A stretch of DNA of 64,000 bases from Comamonas endophytica (lineage in GTDB: Bacteria; Pseudomonadota; Gammaproteobacteria; Burkholderiales; Burkholderiaceae_C): NCBI RefSeq assembly GCF_023634805.2, contig NZ_CP106881.1:2276001-2340000 (forward strand), read 5' to 3'. Positions 56,140 through 64,000 of this stretch are shown here, piece after piece (positions within the stretch are counted from its first letter, which is position 1; every line of letters begins with the position of its first letter). A model generated the notes under the pieces. It made no database searches. It had not been told where the DNA came from and saw nothing but the letters and a program-made list of their open reading frames with translations. Both the position numbers and the translations under genes were made by a program.

Positions 56140-57081
56140 ATGAAACCTGTACTGCTTGCACTGAGCTTTCTTTCCCCCGAGCACCGCGCCCAGGTGGCGC
56201 GCGCCTTTCCCACGCTGGAGCTGGTGTACCAGCCGGACATCGCGCAGTGGGCCGAGGCCATTGCCGCCCATGGCCCGCGCGTGCAGGTGGTGATGACCAT
56301 CGGCACGCTGGGCCTGAGCGCCGGGCAGATGCAGGCCATGCCTGGCTTGAAGCTGATCTGCACGCTGGGGGTGGGCTACGAGAACGTCGATATCAAGCAT
56401 GCGCATGCGCACGGCATCCTGGTGGGCAATGGCGCGGGCACCAATGACGAAAGCGTGGCCGACCACGCGATGGGCCTGATGCTGGCCTCGCTGCGCGGCA
56501 TCGTGCGGCTGGACCGGCTGACGCGCGAGGGCGTCTGGCGCACGGCGCTGCCCCTGCCGCCGCAGCTGTCGCACAAGCGGCTGGGCATCGTCGGCATGGG
56601 CACCATCGGCAAGCGCATCGCGCAGCGCGCGCTGGGCTTCGAGATGGAGATCGGCTACCACAACCGGCGCGAGCGCAGCGACGTGGCGCACCGCTACTTC
56701 GGCGATGTGCACGCGCTTGCGGCCTGGTGCGATGTGCTGCTGATCGCCACCCCCGGCGGGCCCGAGACGCGCCACCTGGTCAATGCCGAGGTGCTCGATG
56801 CGCTGGGGCCGGACGGCCATTTGGTGAATATCGCGCGCGGCAGCGTGGTCGATACCGCCGCGCTGGCCGATGCCATCCGCGCCGGCCGCATCGCGGGCGC
56901 GGGGCTCGATGTCTATGAAAGCGAGCCGAAGCCTCCGGCCGAGCTGCTCGATCTCGACAAGGTGGTGCTCACGCCGCATGTGGCCGGCTGGTCGCCCGAG
57001 GCGGTGCAGGCGGCGGTGGACCGGTTCGTGGCGAATGTAAGGTGTTATCTGGAGGGCAGGGCGTTGGTGTCGCCGGTTTGA
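56140..57081 (+). CDS. D-2-hydroxyacid dehydrogenase
   Basis: 313 aa NAD(P)-dependent enzyme of the GhrB/hydroxypyruvate reductase group. The nucleotide-binding motif is LGIVGMGTIGKRIAQRA. The catalytic trio is Arg in VNIARGSVVD, Glu in YESEPKPP and His in LTPHVAGWS. It follows atm1 after 41 bases and may share its transcript. The precise substrate (glyoxylate, hydroxypyruvate or another 2-keto acid) cannot be told. Confidence 0.9.
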   Translation: MKPVLLALSFLSPEHRAQVARAFPTLELVYQPDIAQWAEAIAAHGPRVQVVMTIGTLGLSAGQMQAMPGLKLICTLGVGYENVDIKHAHAHGILVGNGAGTNDESVADHAMGLMLASLRGIVRLDRLTREGVWRTALPLPPQLSHKRLGIVGMGTIGKRIAQRALGFEMEIGYHNRRERSDVAHRYFGDVHALAAWCDVLLIATPGGPETRHLVNAEVLDALGPDGHLVNIARGSVVDTAALADAIRAGRIAGAGLDVYESEPKPPAELLDLDKVVLTPHVAGWSPEAVQAAVDRFVANVRCYLEGRALVSPV

Positions 57082-57190
57082 ATTCCGTTTGCCCTGCGCC
57101 TTCCCAAGCGTGCAGTGGGCCGGGTTTTGGCATGTCCAGCGACGAGCCCGATTGCGCAGCCCAGTCCAGATGGGCCGCGCTGTTTGGCCG

Positions 57191-58510
57191 TCAGTCTGCG
57201 ACCTGTAAGTCCATGGTGGGGGTGGAGGCCTTCAATCCCTGAGGTTTTTCCATGGCTGCGGCTGCCTGGGCCTGCGGTTTCACATGTTGCAGGGCAGCAC
57301 GAATGGCGTGCGCTATTTTCTGGGCGTCTTGGTCGGGTCCGTGGACAAGCGTGTGTTCCTTCTTGATCGGATCGATCACGCTTCTATATATGCCGTCTGC
57401 TGTAACCTTGGCTTCGCCAACGATGTGCAATTCTTCGATGAACCTTTTCAACGTTTGTTGATGGTCGATGTTGGTGCTGCCAATTCTGAAAGCATAGGTC
57501 GCCGGGATGGTAAATCCCAACTCGGCATATGAGACGGAGTCGGCACTGTAAAAGGCCTCACTTTTGTCTTTGGCTTGATACAGTGCGCCAACCATGGCTT
57601 GGTAAGCGGATTTGCCGAATTTGAAATCGATAAGCCTGTATTGATATTCAGGCAAATAGCTGTCTTTGATGCCTTGTAAGAAATTTTTGCTGACGGGATC
57701 GAGAGGTGCATGGGCGGTATGGGGCAGAGCGTCTGGAGCAGGGTTTGTTTTTTGTGCTTCAGTGAGCTCCGAAAAATCAAGCCAGGATTCACCTTTGAAT
57801 TGACGTGGGGTGGGATTTTTCAAATCGGGTGAATTTGCATAGAATTTGCCGATGCGGGGTCCGCTCGTGACGAGCAGCATCTTGTTTTTTCGAGCCGCTT
57901 CCAAGCCAAATGCCTTGCCTTGCTCATAAGCTTCGTCCGCTCCATAAAACAGAAAGCTTTTATTTTTTTGTGGCGCATCGCCGCCGAGGAAAACCCCCAT
58001 ATATCCTTGATCCCATTGGGGGATGGCGTCTGGAGTTTTCTCATGGCGCGTATTCCACTCGTTGAGTGCGGACAATACCTTGGACTTATCCAGAGTGCTG
58101 GGAATCATGCTGGTTGCAATGAGTTTATCCTTGAAGGTTTCTTGTAAGGCGGGGGCGCATGCCTCTTTCAACAAGCCTACAACCTGCAAGGAATCCGCCA
58201 AGGGGGTGAGCCCTGGATCCTGATGTCCACCCCAGGCGATGACCATGCTGTGTTTTTCCAATACCGATTGCATGGCTTGATTTTTCAGCATATCCAAACC
58301 ATGGCTGCCGCTCAGCAATAAAACATGGGTTTCATTTCCTGGCACGCTTTTCAAGTTGCTGGAAAGTTGATTGACGATTTCGGGATCATTGTCCTGATAT
58401 TCGGATGCTTTCACATTGTGTTCTGCTTGTGTCAATTGTCTGGCAATGGCGACGACTTGGGCAGAATCACCTGAGAATTCTTGATTCAAAAGTAAATGAA
58501 TATAAGGCAT
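57191..58510 (-). CDS. ELM1-like (GT-B-type) protein of unknown function
   Basis: 439 aa with no signal peptide or membrane segment. VFLGGDAPQKNKS, MLLVTSGPRIGKFYAN and FYSADSVSYAELGF line up with the GG, TSRR and T-DSVSM-E motifs of the Mito_fiss_Elm1 family, whose bacterial members resemble glycosyltransferases of GT-B fold. LLLSGSHGLDML and IAWGGHQDPG complete the N-terminal half. The assignment is by eye and tentative. Codon use is clearly A/T-rich compared with neighbours, so the gene looks acquired. It stands alone. Confidence 0.5.
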   Translation of the reverse strand: MPYIHLLLNQEFSGDSAQVVAIARQLTQAEHNVKASEYQDNDPEIVNQLSSNLKSVPGNETHVLLLSGSHGLDMLKNQAMQSVLEKHSMVIAWGGHQDPGLTPLADSLQVVGLLKEACAPALQETFKDKLIATSMIPSTLDKSKVLSALNEWNTRHEKTPDAIPQWDQGYMGVFLGGDAPQKNKSFLFYGADEAYEQGKAFGLEAARKNKMLLVTSGPRIGKFYANSPDLKNPTPRQFKGESWLDFSELTEAQKTNPAPDALPHTAHAPLDPVSKNFLQGIKDSYLPEYQYRLIDFKFGKSAYQAMVGALYQAKDKSEAFYSADSVSYAELGFTIPATYAFRIGSTNIDHQQTLKRFIEELHIVGEAKVTADGIYRSVIDPIKKEHTLVHGPDQDAQKIAHAIRAALQHVKPQAQAAAAMEKPQGLKASTPTMDLQVAD

Positions 58511-58925
58511 ATTTGTCTACTGTGGGTCTTGTAGATGAATCGCCAACCTTAGCGATCCCGCTTTGGAGGAGGCCCTGAAAGATGGACCTTTGTTGCGCGA
58601 GTTCTTGATCTGCACTGGACAACGCGACTCCCGAGGAAAGTGCCATCTTGTGATTTCTTCACTTGCTTGAAAGCATAGGAGGTCCAGGCAGATGTTGCAA
58701 TCAGTCAATCCATTGTAAAAAGTAATTGTTATTGACTATTGCTCTGGGTGCATGAACGGCAGGGCGAGTCATGGCTCCGGGCCGAACCGCTTGATCCAGA
58801 CGCCGCCGTGCCTGGTCGCCGGAGGCGGCGCAAGCGGCGGTGGCGAATGTGCGCCGCCATCTGTAGGGGAGGGCGCTGGTGTCCCCGGTATGAATCCTTT
58901 TGTCCTGCTTATGGGGCAGGTTCAA

Positions 58926-58978
58926 TTCGCTACGTAAAGGCCCGATGGAGTCTTTAGAGCGGCCGTTCACCCTTCGAC
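58926..58978 (+). repeat. Direct repeat, first copy
   Basis: Begins TTCGCTACG, continues AAAGGC, and ends GCGGCCGTTCACCCTTCGAC. A second copy lies at 59230-59283 with a variable middle. Followed by AAGCTCAGGGCGAACGG, so that CCGTTC and GAACGG form a hairpin. Confidence 0.7.
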
Positions 58979-58984
58979 AAGCTC

Positions 58985-59146
58985 AGGGCGAACGGTAAGG
59001 GCGGCCCAGCGCGAACGGTGAGGGCGGCTCAGGGCGAATGGTGAGGGCGGCTCAGGGCGAACGGTGAGGGCGGCTCAGGGCGAATGGTGAGGGCGGCTCA
59101 GGGCGAAACGGTGAGGGCGGCCCAGCGCGAACGGTGAGGGTGGCTA
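58985..59146 (+). repeat. Seven tandem 23-base repeats
   Basis: Consensus AGGGCGAACGGTGAGGGCGG plus CTC, with copies starting at 58985, 59008, 59031, 59054, 59077, 59100 (24 bases) and 59124. An eighth partial copy follows. Variants alternate AAC/AAT. There are no unique spacers, so it is not a CRISPR array. Confidence 0.85.
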
Positions 59147-59229
59147 AGCGCGAAATACATCCGTTGGTCCTGAGCCTGCCTGCGCGGCCCGGACGAAGGA
59201 TGGACGGCCTGCCCACAAGTCTGGGTCCG

Positions 59230-59283
59230 TTCGCTACGCAAAGGCTCAACTTCATTGGTCGCAGCGGCCGCTCACCCTTCGAC
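59230..59283 (+). repeat. Direct repeat, second copy
   Basis: TTCGCTACG, AAAGGCTC and GCGGCCGCTCACCCTTCGAC match 58926-58978. It is followed by a different sequence ending in GGGCGAACGGTGATGG at about 59320. Confidence 0.65.
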
Positions 59284-59355
59284 GGGCCCGCCTGGGGAGG
59301 CTCAGGAGGGACCGCCTAGGGCGAACGGTGATGGCCGGTAATCAGCGCAGGTCCG

Positions 59356-60393
59356 TCACTGCTTCCTGGCGGCAATCGCCTTTTCCGCCTTCGTCACCAG
59401 ATCGCCGCCGATCTGCCCCTTCCACTTGTCATACACCGGCCGCGTGGCCTTGACGAAAGCCTCGCGCTCGGCCGGCGTGAGCTGGGTCACGGTGACGCCC
59501 AGGGCGGCCATGTCCTTGAGCACCGGCTTGTCGGCCTCGACCAGGCCCTTGCGCGCGATGGCGATCTCCTGCTTGCCGGCATCGAGCGCGGCCTGGCGCA
59601 CGATGGCCTGGTCGGCGGGCGTCCACGAGGCCCAGATGTCCTTGTTGACGACGAAGACCAGCGGATCGGCCATGTAGCCCCAGGTGCTCACGTATTTCTG
59701 GCCCACGGTGTGCAGCTTCAGCACGGTGAACATGAACAGCGGGTTCTCCTGCCCGTCGACCGCGCCGCTGGCGAGCGCCGGCTGGGCATCGGCCCAGCTC
59801 ATCTGCGTGGGGTTGGCGCCCAGCGCGCTGAACATGTCGGAGAAGATCGGCGAGCCGACGACGCGGATCTTCAGGCCCTTGAGGTCCTCGGGCTTGTGGA
59901 TCGCGCGCTTGGAGTTGCTGATCTCGCGGTAGCCGTTCTCGCCCCAGGCGAGCGGCACCACGCCGGCTTTCTCCAAGTTCCTGAAGATGTCCTTGCCGAC
60001 CTCGCCCTGGGTCAGCGCGTCCACGGCAGCGTAGTCGGGCATCAGGAAGGGCAGCGAGAACAGATTCAGCGACTTGACCTGGGGCGACCAGTTGATGGTC
60101 GAGCCCACCGCCATATCGATGACGCCCTGGCGCAGCGCGCTGAACTCGCGCGTCTGGTCGCCCTGGATCAGCGACACGCCCGGGTAGAGCTTGATGTTGA
60201 TGCGCCCCTGGGTGCGTTCCTTGACCAGCCTGGCCCAGATGTCGCCCGCCTGCCCCCAGGGCGTGGGCAGGCCCAGCACCAGCGACATGCGGTACTCGCT
60301 CTTGTAGTTGTTCTGGGCCAGCGCCGCGGGAGCGGTGAAGGCCAGCGCCGCGGCGGCGGCCAGGGTCGTGGTCAGGAAGCTGCGCAGTTTCAT
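59356..60393 (-). CDS. dctP: TRAP transporter solute-binding protein
   Basis: 345 aa periplasmic receptor with a signal peptide (MKLRSFLTTTLAAAAALAFT, cleavage after ALA). The DctP family core includes LPFLMPDYAAVDAL, IRVVGSPIFSDMFSALGANP and ALASGAVDGQENP with the usual ligand Arg in LKIRVVGS. GGAGGAGA precedes the ATG. It is the last gene of dctQ-dctM-dctP. The ligand is probably an organic acid; which one is not visible. Confidence 0.93.
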   Translation of the reverse strand: MKLRSFLTTTLAAAAALAFTAPAALAQNNYKSEYRMSLVLGLPTPWGQAGDIWARLVKERTQGRINIKLYPGVSLIQGDQTREFSALRQGVIDMAVGSTINWSPQVKSLNLFSLPFLMPDYAAVDALTQGEVGKDIFRNLEKAGVVPLAWGENGYREISNSKRAIHKPEDLKGLKIRVVGSPIFSDMFSALGANPTQMSWADAQPALASGAVDGQENPLFMFTVLKLHTVGQKYVSTWGYMADPLVFVVNKDIWASWTPADQAIVRQAALDAGKQEIAIARKGLVEADKPVLKDMAALGVTVTQLTPAEREAFVKATRPVYDKWKGQIGGDLVTKAEKAIAARKQ

Positions 60394-60418
60394 TTCTTGT
60401 CTCCTCCGGGTAGTGAAC

Positions 60419-61717
60419 TTAATATCCAAGGCGGTGTGGCAGCCAGAGCGCCAGCTGCGGGAAGGCAATGACCAGCAGCATCACCACGAACATCGCCAGC
60501 AGCATCGGGCCGACCCAGCGCACGGTCGACTCCATGCGCACGCCGGCAATGCGGCACGAGACCATCAGGTTCACGGCCAGCGGCGGCGTGAACTGGCCCA
60601 GCGCCACCTTGAGCGTCAGGATCACGCCGAACCAGACCGGGTCCCACTGGTAGTGCTGCATGATCGGCAGCAGCAGCGGCACGAAGATCAGGAACACCGA
60701 GATGCCGTCGAGGAACATGCCGACGGTGATCAGCAGCAGGATCAGCAGCGCCAGCACGCCGTATTCGCCCAGGCCGGAATGCACGATGGCATCGGCCACC
60801 GGATCGATCACGCCCAGCGTCGACAGCGAGAAGGCGAAGATGCCGGCCAGCGACACCACCAGCAGGATGACGGCCGACAGCTCGCCGGCTTCGCGCAGGA
60901 TGGGAAACAGGTCGCGCACCGAAATGGTGCGGTGGATCGCCATGCCGACGAACAGCCCGTAGAACACCGCCACCACCGCGGCCTCGGTGGGCGTGAACCA
61001 GCCGGCGCGCATGCCGCCCAGGATCAGCACCGGCGCGGCCAGCCCCCAGGCCGCCTCGCGCAGGCTCTTCCAGAAGGGCGGGCGCGGCAGCGTGGCTTCC
61101 AGCGCGCCCATCCGGTGGCGGCGCGCAAGCCACACGGCGGGCACGATCAGCGCGATGCCGGCCAGCACGCCCGGCACCATGCCGGCGGCAAACAGCGCCG
61201 GCACCGAGGCGCCGGGCACCAGCACCGAATAGATGATGAAGGCCACCGAGGGCGGAATCAGGATATCGGTGGCGGCGGCCGCGCCCACCACGCTGGCCGA
61301 GAACGAGCCCGGATAACCCGCGCGGCTCATCGCGGCGATCATCACGCCGCCCACGGCCGCGGCATTGGCCGGGCCCGAGCCGGAGATGCCGCCCAGGAAC
61401 ATCGCCACGGCAATGGCCACCAGCGGCAGCATGCCCGGGCCGCGCCCGACGATGGCGATGGCGAAGTTCACCAGCCGCAGCGCCACGCCCGAGCGGTCGA
61501 AGATCGAGCCCACCAGCACGAACATCGGAATCGCCAGCAGCGGGTACTTGCCCAGGCCGGCGTAGAAGTTCTGCGGCACGGCCAGCAGGCCGAACCATTG
61601 CGCGTCGGCGTTGGCCAGCGCGATGCAGGCCGCGCCCGCCAGGCCCAGCGCGGCGCCGATAGGCACGCCCGCGCACATCAGCAGCACGAAGGCCGCGAAC
61701 AGCAGTGCGGCGATCAT
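60419..61717 (-). CDS. dctM: TRAP transporter large permease
   Basis: 432 aa inner-membrane subunit with about twelve hydrophobic segments that uses the sodium gradient for uptake. SGSGPANAAAVGGVMIAAM, DILIPPSVAFIIYSVL and LGQFTPPLAVNLMVSCRIAG are typical. ATG 61717 overlaps the dctQ stop (ATGA). Longer open frame upstream on this strand is not coding. Confidence 0.93.
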   Translation of the reverse strand: MIAALLFAAFVLLMCAGVPIGAALGLAGAACIALANADAQWFGLLAVPQNFYAGLGKYPLLAIPMFVLVGSIFDRSGVALRLVNFAIAIVGRGPGMLPLVAIAVAMFLGGISGSGPANAAAVGGVMIAAMSRAGYPGSFSASVVGAAAATDILIPPSVAFIIYSVLVPGASVPALFAAGMVPGVLAGIALIVPAVWLARRHRMGALEATLPRPPFWKSLREAAWGLAAPVLILGGMRAGWFTPTEAAVVAVFYGLFVGMAIHRTISVRDLFPILREAGELSAVILLVVSLAGIFAFSLSTLGVIDPVADAIVHSGLGEYGVLALLILLLITVGMFLDGISVFLIFVPLLLPIMQHYQWDPVWFGVILTLKVALGQFTPPLAVNLMVSCRIAGVRMESTVRWVGPMLLAMFVVMLLVIAFPQLALWLPHRLGY

Positions 61718-62250
61718 GGCTGGCGGTCTTGGGTTGCGTCTTCCGTCGGGGCGGCCGGCAGGCCCTGGCGCCGGTACAGGCCCAGCGCGCGCAGCACGAT
61801 GGCCGTCGAGCACACCGGCAGCCAGATCGAATACCACCACTGCGGCACGCCGATGCCGGGCGAGGTTTCCTCGAAGCGGAAATCGTCCCAGACCACGCGC
61901 ACGCTCAGCACCGCGATCAGGCCGAAGAGCAGCGCCACCATCAGCGAGCCCAGGCGCGCCAGGCGCCGGCGCCGCGCGGCCGAGCCGCCATGGGAGAAGT
62001 ATTCGATGCGGATGTGTTGGTCGCGCGCCACGGCGGCCGAGCCCGCGACCAGGGCCAGCAGGATCATCAGGAAGACCGAGATCTCCTCGGTCCAGGCAAA
62101 GGAGGAGTTGGTGAGATAGCGCACCAGCACGTTGGCGAAGGTGATCAGCGCCAGCGCGGCCATGATGATCACGGTGAGCCAGTCTTCGATGCGCAGGGAA
62201 CGGGGCGGGGCCGACGCGTCTTGGTCGGGGGGCAATGGGGCAGAGGGCAT
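61714..62250 (-). CDS. dctQ: TRAP transporter small permease
   Basis: 178 aa with four hydrophobic segments. LITFANVLVRYLTNSSFAWTEEISVFLMI is the family hallmark around the first loop, and VPQWWYSIWLPVCS precedes the last segment. It forms the membrane complex with DctM, with which it overlaps. ATG 62250 is used. It diverges from the LysR gene, whose product may bind the 190-base gap between them. Confidence 0.9.
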   Translation of the reverse strand: MPSAPLPPDQDASAPPRSLRIEDWLTVIIMAALALITFANVLVRYLTNSSFAWTEEISVFLMILLALVAGSAAVARDQHIRIEYFSHGGSAARRRRLARLGSLMVALLFGLIAVLSVRVVWDDFRFEETSPGIGVPQWWYSIWLPVCSTAIVLRALGLYRRQGLPAAPTEDATQDRQP

Positions 62251-62440
62251 GGCGCGGACAGTCAGGAAAACGCTGGGCAACGGGAAAACGACTTTCGCCG
62301 TGCCCGAAGGTGTCGTGTACCGGGGGGCCTGACGCGCGCCCGCCGGGTGGGGTGGGCAAAACCATTATCCAGCCCGCTCCAGGCGCTGACCATGCGGGTT
62401 GCCCCGAGGCCCGCGGCCCGGCCGCGCGGATAATGGCGAA

Positions 62441-63382
62441 ATGGAAACCAAATGGCTTGAAGATTTTGTGAGCTTGGCTGAAACCCGCAGTTTCAGCCGC
62501 TCGGCGCAATTGCGGCATGTGACCCAGCCCGCGTTTTCCCGCCGCATCCAGGCGCTCGAAGCCTGGGCCGGGACCGATCTGGTCGACCGCAGTTCCTACC
62601 CGACCCGGCTCACGCCCGCGGGCAAGACCATGTACGAACAGGCGCTGGAGATGCTGCAGTCGCTGCAGAGCACGCGCAGCATGCTGCGCGCGCATGTCAG
62701 CGCCGGCAAGGGCATGATCGGCTTCGCGGTGCCGCACACGCTGGCCTTCACCTTCTTCCCGGCCTGGGTGTCGAATCTGCATGGGCTGTTCGGGCCGTTC
62801 CGCAGCCGGCTGTTCGCGCTCAATGTGCACGATGCGGTGCTGCGTCTGGTCGAAGGCGGCTGCGACCTGCTGATCGCCTACCACCACCCCTCGCAGCCCT
62901 TTCAGCTCGATCCCGACCGCTATGAAATGGTCAGCCTGGGCCGCGAGATCCTCGCGCCCTATGCCAAGCCCGATGCCGAGGGCCGCCCGCTCTACCAGCT
63001 GCCCGGCACCCAGTCCCAGCCGCTGCCCTATCTCGGTTACGCATCGGGTGCCTATCTGGGCCAGGTGACCGAGCTGATCCTGAAGCAGGCGGGCGGGGCG
63101 ATCCATCTGGAGCGCGTCTATGAAACCGACATGGCCGAAGGCCTGAAGGCCATGGCGCTCGAGGGCCATGGCGTCGCCTTCCTGCCCTACAGCGCGGTGC
63201 GCAACGAGCTGCAGGCCGGGCGCCTGGTCAGCGCCGAGCCGCCGGGGGAGGAGTCGTTCCGCATGCCCATGGATGTGCGCGCCTACCGCGAAAAGCCCAC
63301 GGCCAAGGATGCACCCAAGGGCGTGGCGCAGAATCTATGGACCTTCCTGCTCGAGCATGGCAATACCTTGGAATTGGGGTAG
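62441..63382 (+). CDS. LysR-family regulator, HypT-like
   Basis: 313 aa. The N-terminal helix-turn-helix METKWLEDFVSLAETRSFSR and HVTQPAFSRRIQALEAWAG closely resembles E. coli HypT (YjiE), which answers hypochlorite stress. The effector domain has GFAVPHTLAFTFFPAW and KAMALEGHGVAFLPYSAV. It is divergent from dctQMP, so it is likely to control that uptake system; an organic-acid ligand is equally possible. Confidence 0.88.
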   Translation: METKWLEDFVSLAETRSFSRSAQLRHVTQPAFSRRIQALEAWAGTDLVDRSSYPTRLTPAGKTMYEQALEMLQSLQSTRSMLRAHVSAGKGMIGFAVPHTLAFTFFPAWVSNLHGLFGPFRSRLFALNVHDAVLRLVEGGCDLLIAYHHPSQPFQLDPDRYEMVSLGREILAPYAKPDAEGRPLYQLPGTQSQPLPYLGYASGAYLGQVTELILKQAGGAIHLERVYETDMAEGLKAMALEGHGVAFLPYSAVRNELQAGRLVSAEPPGEESFRMPMDVRAYREKPTAKDAPKGVAQNLWTFLLEHGNTLELG

Positions 63383-63592
63383 CCACGGCACGCAGGTGGC
63401 AGTTCGGGCCCGCTTATTGCTAGGTGTTTACCCTGCGATGGGCAAGGTTTGTGGTTTGGATGACGCGTTTCGTTGCGGTTGTCACTATAGGTAATGACCG
63501 AAGGTAGCAAAATGTCAATTTGGTCCACAATGAAGTCCGGCCCGGCGCGTTTGGACGCTCTTTTTATTTCGCAGTCATCTGAGGAGAAGATT

Positions 63593-64000
63593 ATGAAGAA
63601 ACATTTGTTGGCAGCTGCCGTCATGGGTTTGCTCGCAAGCACCGCCATGGCCCAGGCGAATGACACCCTGGCCAAGATCAAATCCTCCGGCACGATCACG
63701 CTGGGCGTGCGCGAATCCTCGGGCGCTCTGGCTTACACGCTGGGCGACGGCAAGTATGTGGGCTTCCACACCGAAATGGCCAACCAGATCGCCCGCGACC
63801 TGCAGAAGCAGCTGGGCCTGGCCAAGCTGGACGTGAAGTACCAGCCCGTGACCTCGCAGAACCGCATTCCCCTGGTGACCAACGGCACCGTGGACCTCGA
63901 GTGCGGCTCGACCACCAACGACACCAACCGCCAGAAGGATGTCGACTTCGCCATGACCACCTACATGGAAGAAGTGCGCATCGCCACCAAGGCCAATTCC
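63593..64000 (+). CDS. gltI: Glutamate/aspartate ABC transporter binding protein, N-terminal part (cut by window end)
   Basis: Translation from ATG 63593, with GAGGAGA upstream, gives a signal peptide MKKHLLAAAVMGLLASTAMA. The family 3 binding-protein core follows: DTLAKIKSSGTITLGVRESS, LGDGKYVGFHTEMA, VTNGTVDLECGSTTND and RQKDVDFAMTTY. This matches GltI/AatJ proteins that deliver acidic amino acids to an inner-membrane ABC transporter. Only 136 codons are in the window. Permease and ATPase genes are expected beyond its end. Confidence 0.88.
   Translation, partial: MKKHLLAAAVMGLLASTAMAQANDTLAKIKSSGTITLGVRESSGALAYTLGDGKYVGFHTEMANQIARDLQKQLGLAKLDVKYQPVTSQNRIPLVTNGTVDLECGSTTNDTNRQKDVDFAMTTYMEEVRIATKANS

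Larger units (their letters stand above)
58511..59355. other. 845-base intergenic region with repeat cluster
   Basis: From 58511 to about 58920 the DNA is mixed in composition with no recognised gene; it should contain the promoter of the reverse gene ending at 57191. From 58920 to 59330 it is filled by direct, tandem and palindromic repeats, listed separately. Short open frames here repeat in phase with the DNA repeats and are not taken as genes. Confidence 0.6.

Noticed and set aside
58701..58970. Small reverse frame in the intergenic region after the ELM1-like gene
   Set aside because: No family features, and it runs into repeat DNA.
58985..59146. CRISPR-like periodic repeats
   Set aside because: Units are directly adjacent without spacers, and there are no cas genes nearby.

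Overview
The window reads as a stretch of chromosome from a high-GC betaproteobacterium of the order Burkholderiales, most likely family Comamonadaceae; the genus cannot be fixed from the sequence alone. Support comes from the strong G/C bias at third codon positions, the glyQ-glyS-gmhB-plsC-metallopeptidase block, argB followed by a two-component pair and slmA, the TRAP carriers, and dispersed intergenic palindromic repeats. No rRNA, tRNA, CRISPR array, insertion sequence or phage gene was recognised.

Layout. 1-2983: the end of lnt (lipoprotein N-acylation) and the fabA-fabB pair for unsaturated fatty acids. 3153-23040: a large surface-polysaccharide region. It holds two paralogous ABC exporter pairs (wzm/wzt) on opposite strands. 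Each is followed by a giant protein that fuses a methyltransferase, a coiled coil and two glycosyltransferase domains. The region also has wecB, further glycosyltransferases, a large HAD-type protein, and a Gtr-like glycan-decoration set (membrane GT-C enzyme, gtrA, gtrB). Several of these genes are visibly more A/T-rich than the backbone. 23290-25641: a zinc-ribbon membrane protein and an SPFH protein with a C-terminal DNA-binding-like helix-turn-helix. 25845-33178: housekeeping genes (glyQ, glyS, gmhB, plsC, a YgjP-like peptidase, rhodanese, kbp/lysM, coaX). 33430-38764: the dTDP-L-rhamnose operon rmlBDAC with a glycosyltransferase and a WecA/MraY-like initiating phosphotransferase. 38852-42721: argB, a TctD/TctE-like two-component system and slmA. 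42725-44137: a secreted protein of unknown function. 44369-52699: a TetR-controlled fatty-acid beta-oxidation operon. 53025-58510: bactofilin flanked by inverted repeats, a YciA-type thioesterase, an Atm1-type exporter, a 2-hydroxyacid dehydrogenase, and a divergent ELM1-like gene of A/T-rich composition. 58920-59330: an intergenic repeat cluster. 59356-63382: a TRAP transporter (dctPQM) with a divergent HypT-like LysR regulator. The window ends inside an amino-acid ABC binding-protein gene.

How the genes fit together. The WecA-like enzyme would load a sugar phosphate on undecaprenyl phosphate. WecB supplies UDP-ManNAc and RmlBDAC supplies dTDP-rhamnose, and the glycosyltransferases build the chain. 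A terminal methylation by the fusion proteins could be read by the C-terminal domain of the cognate Wzt, which then drives export through Wzm. Two such modules side by side suggest two ABC-dependent glycans, or one glycan with alternative ends. GmhB supplies heptose for the LPS core, and Lnt, FabA/FabB and PlsC supply the lipid part of the envelope. Functions are inferred from motifs and gene context; nothing was searched against a database.
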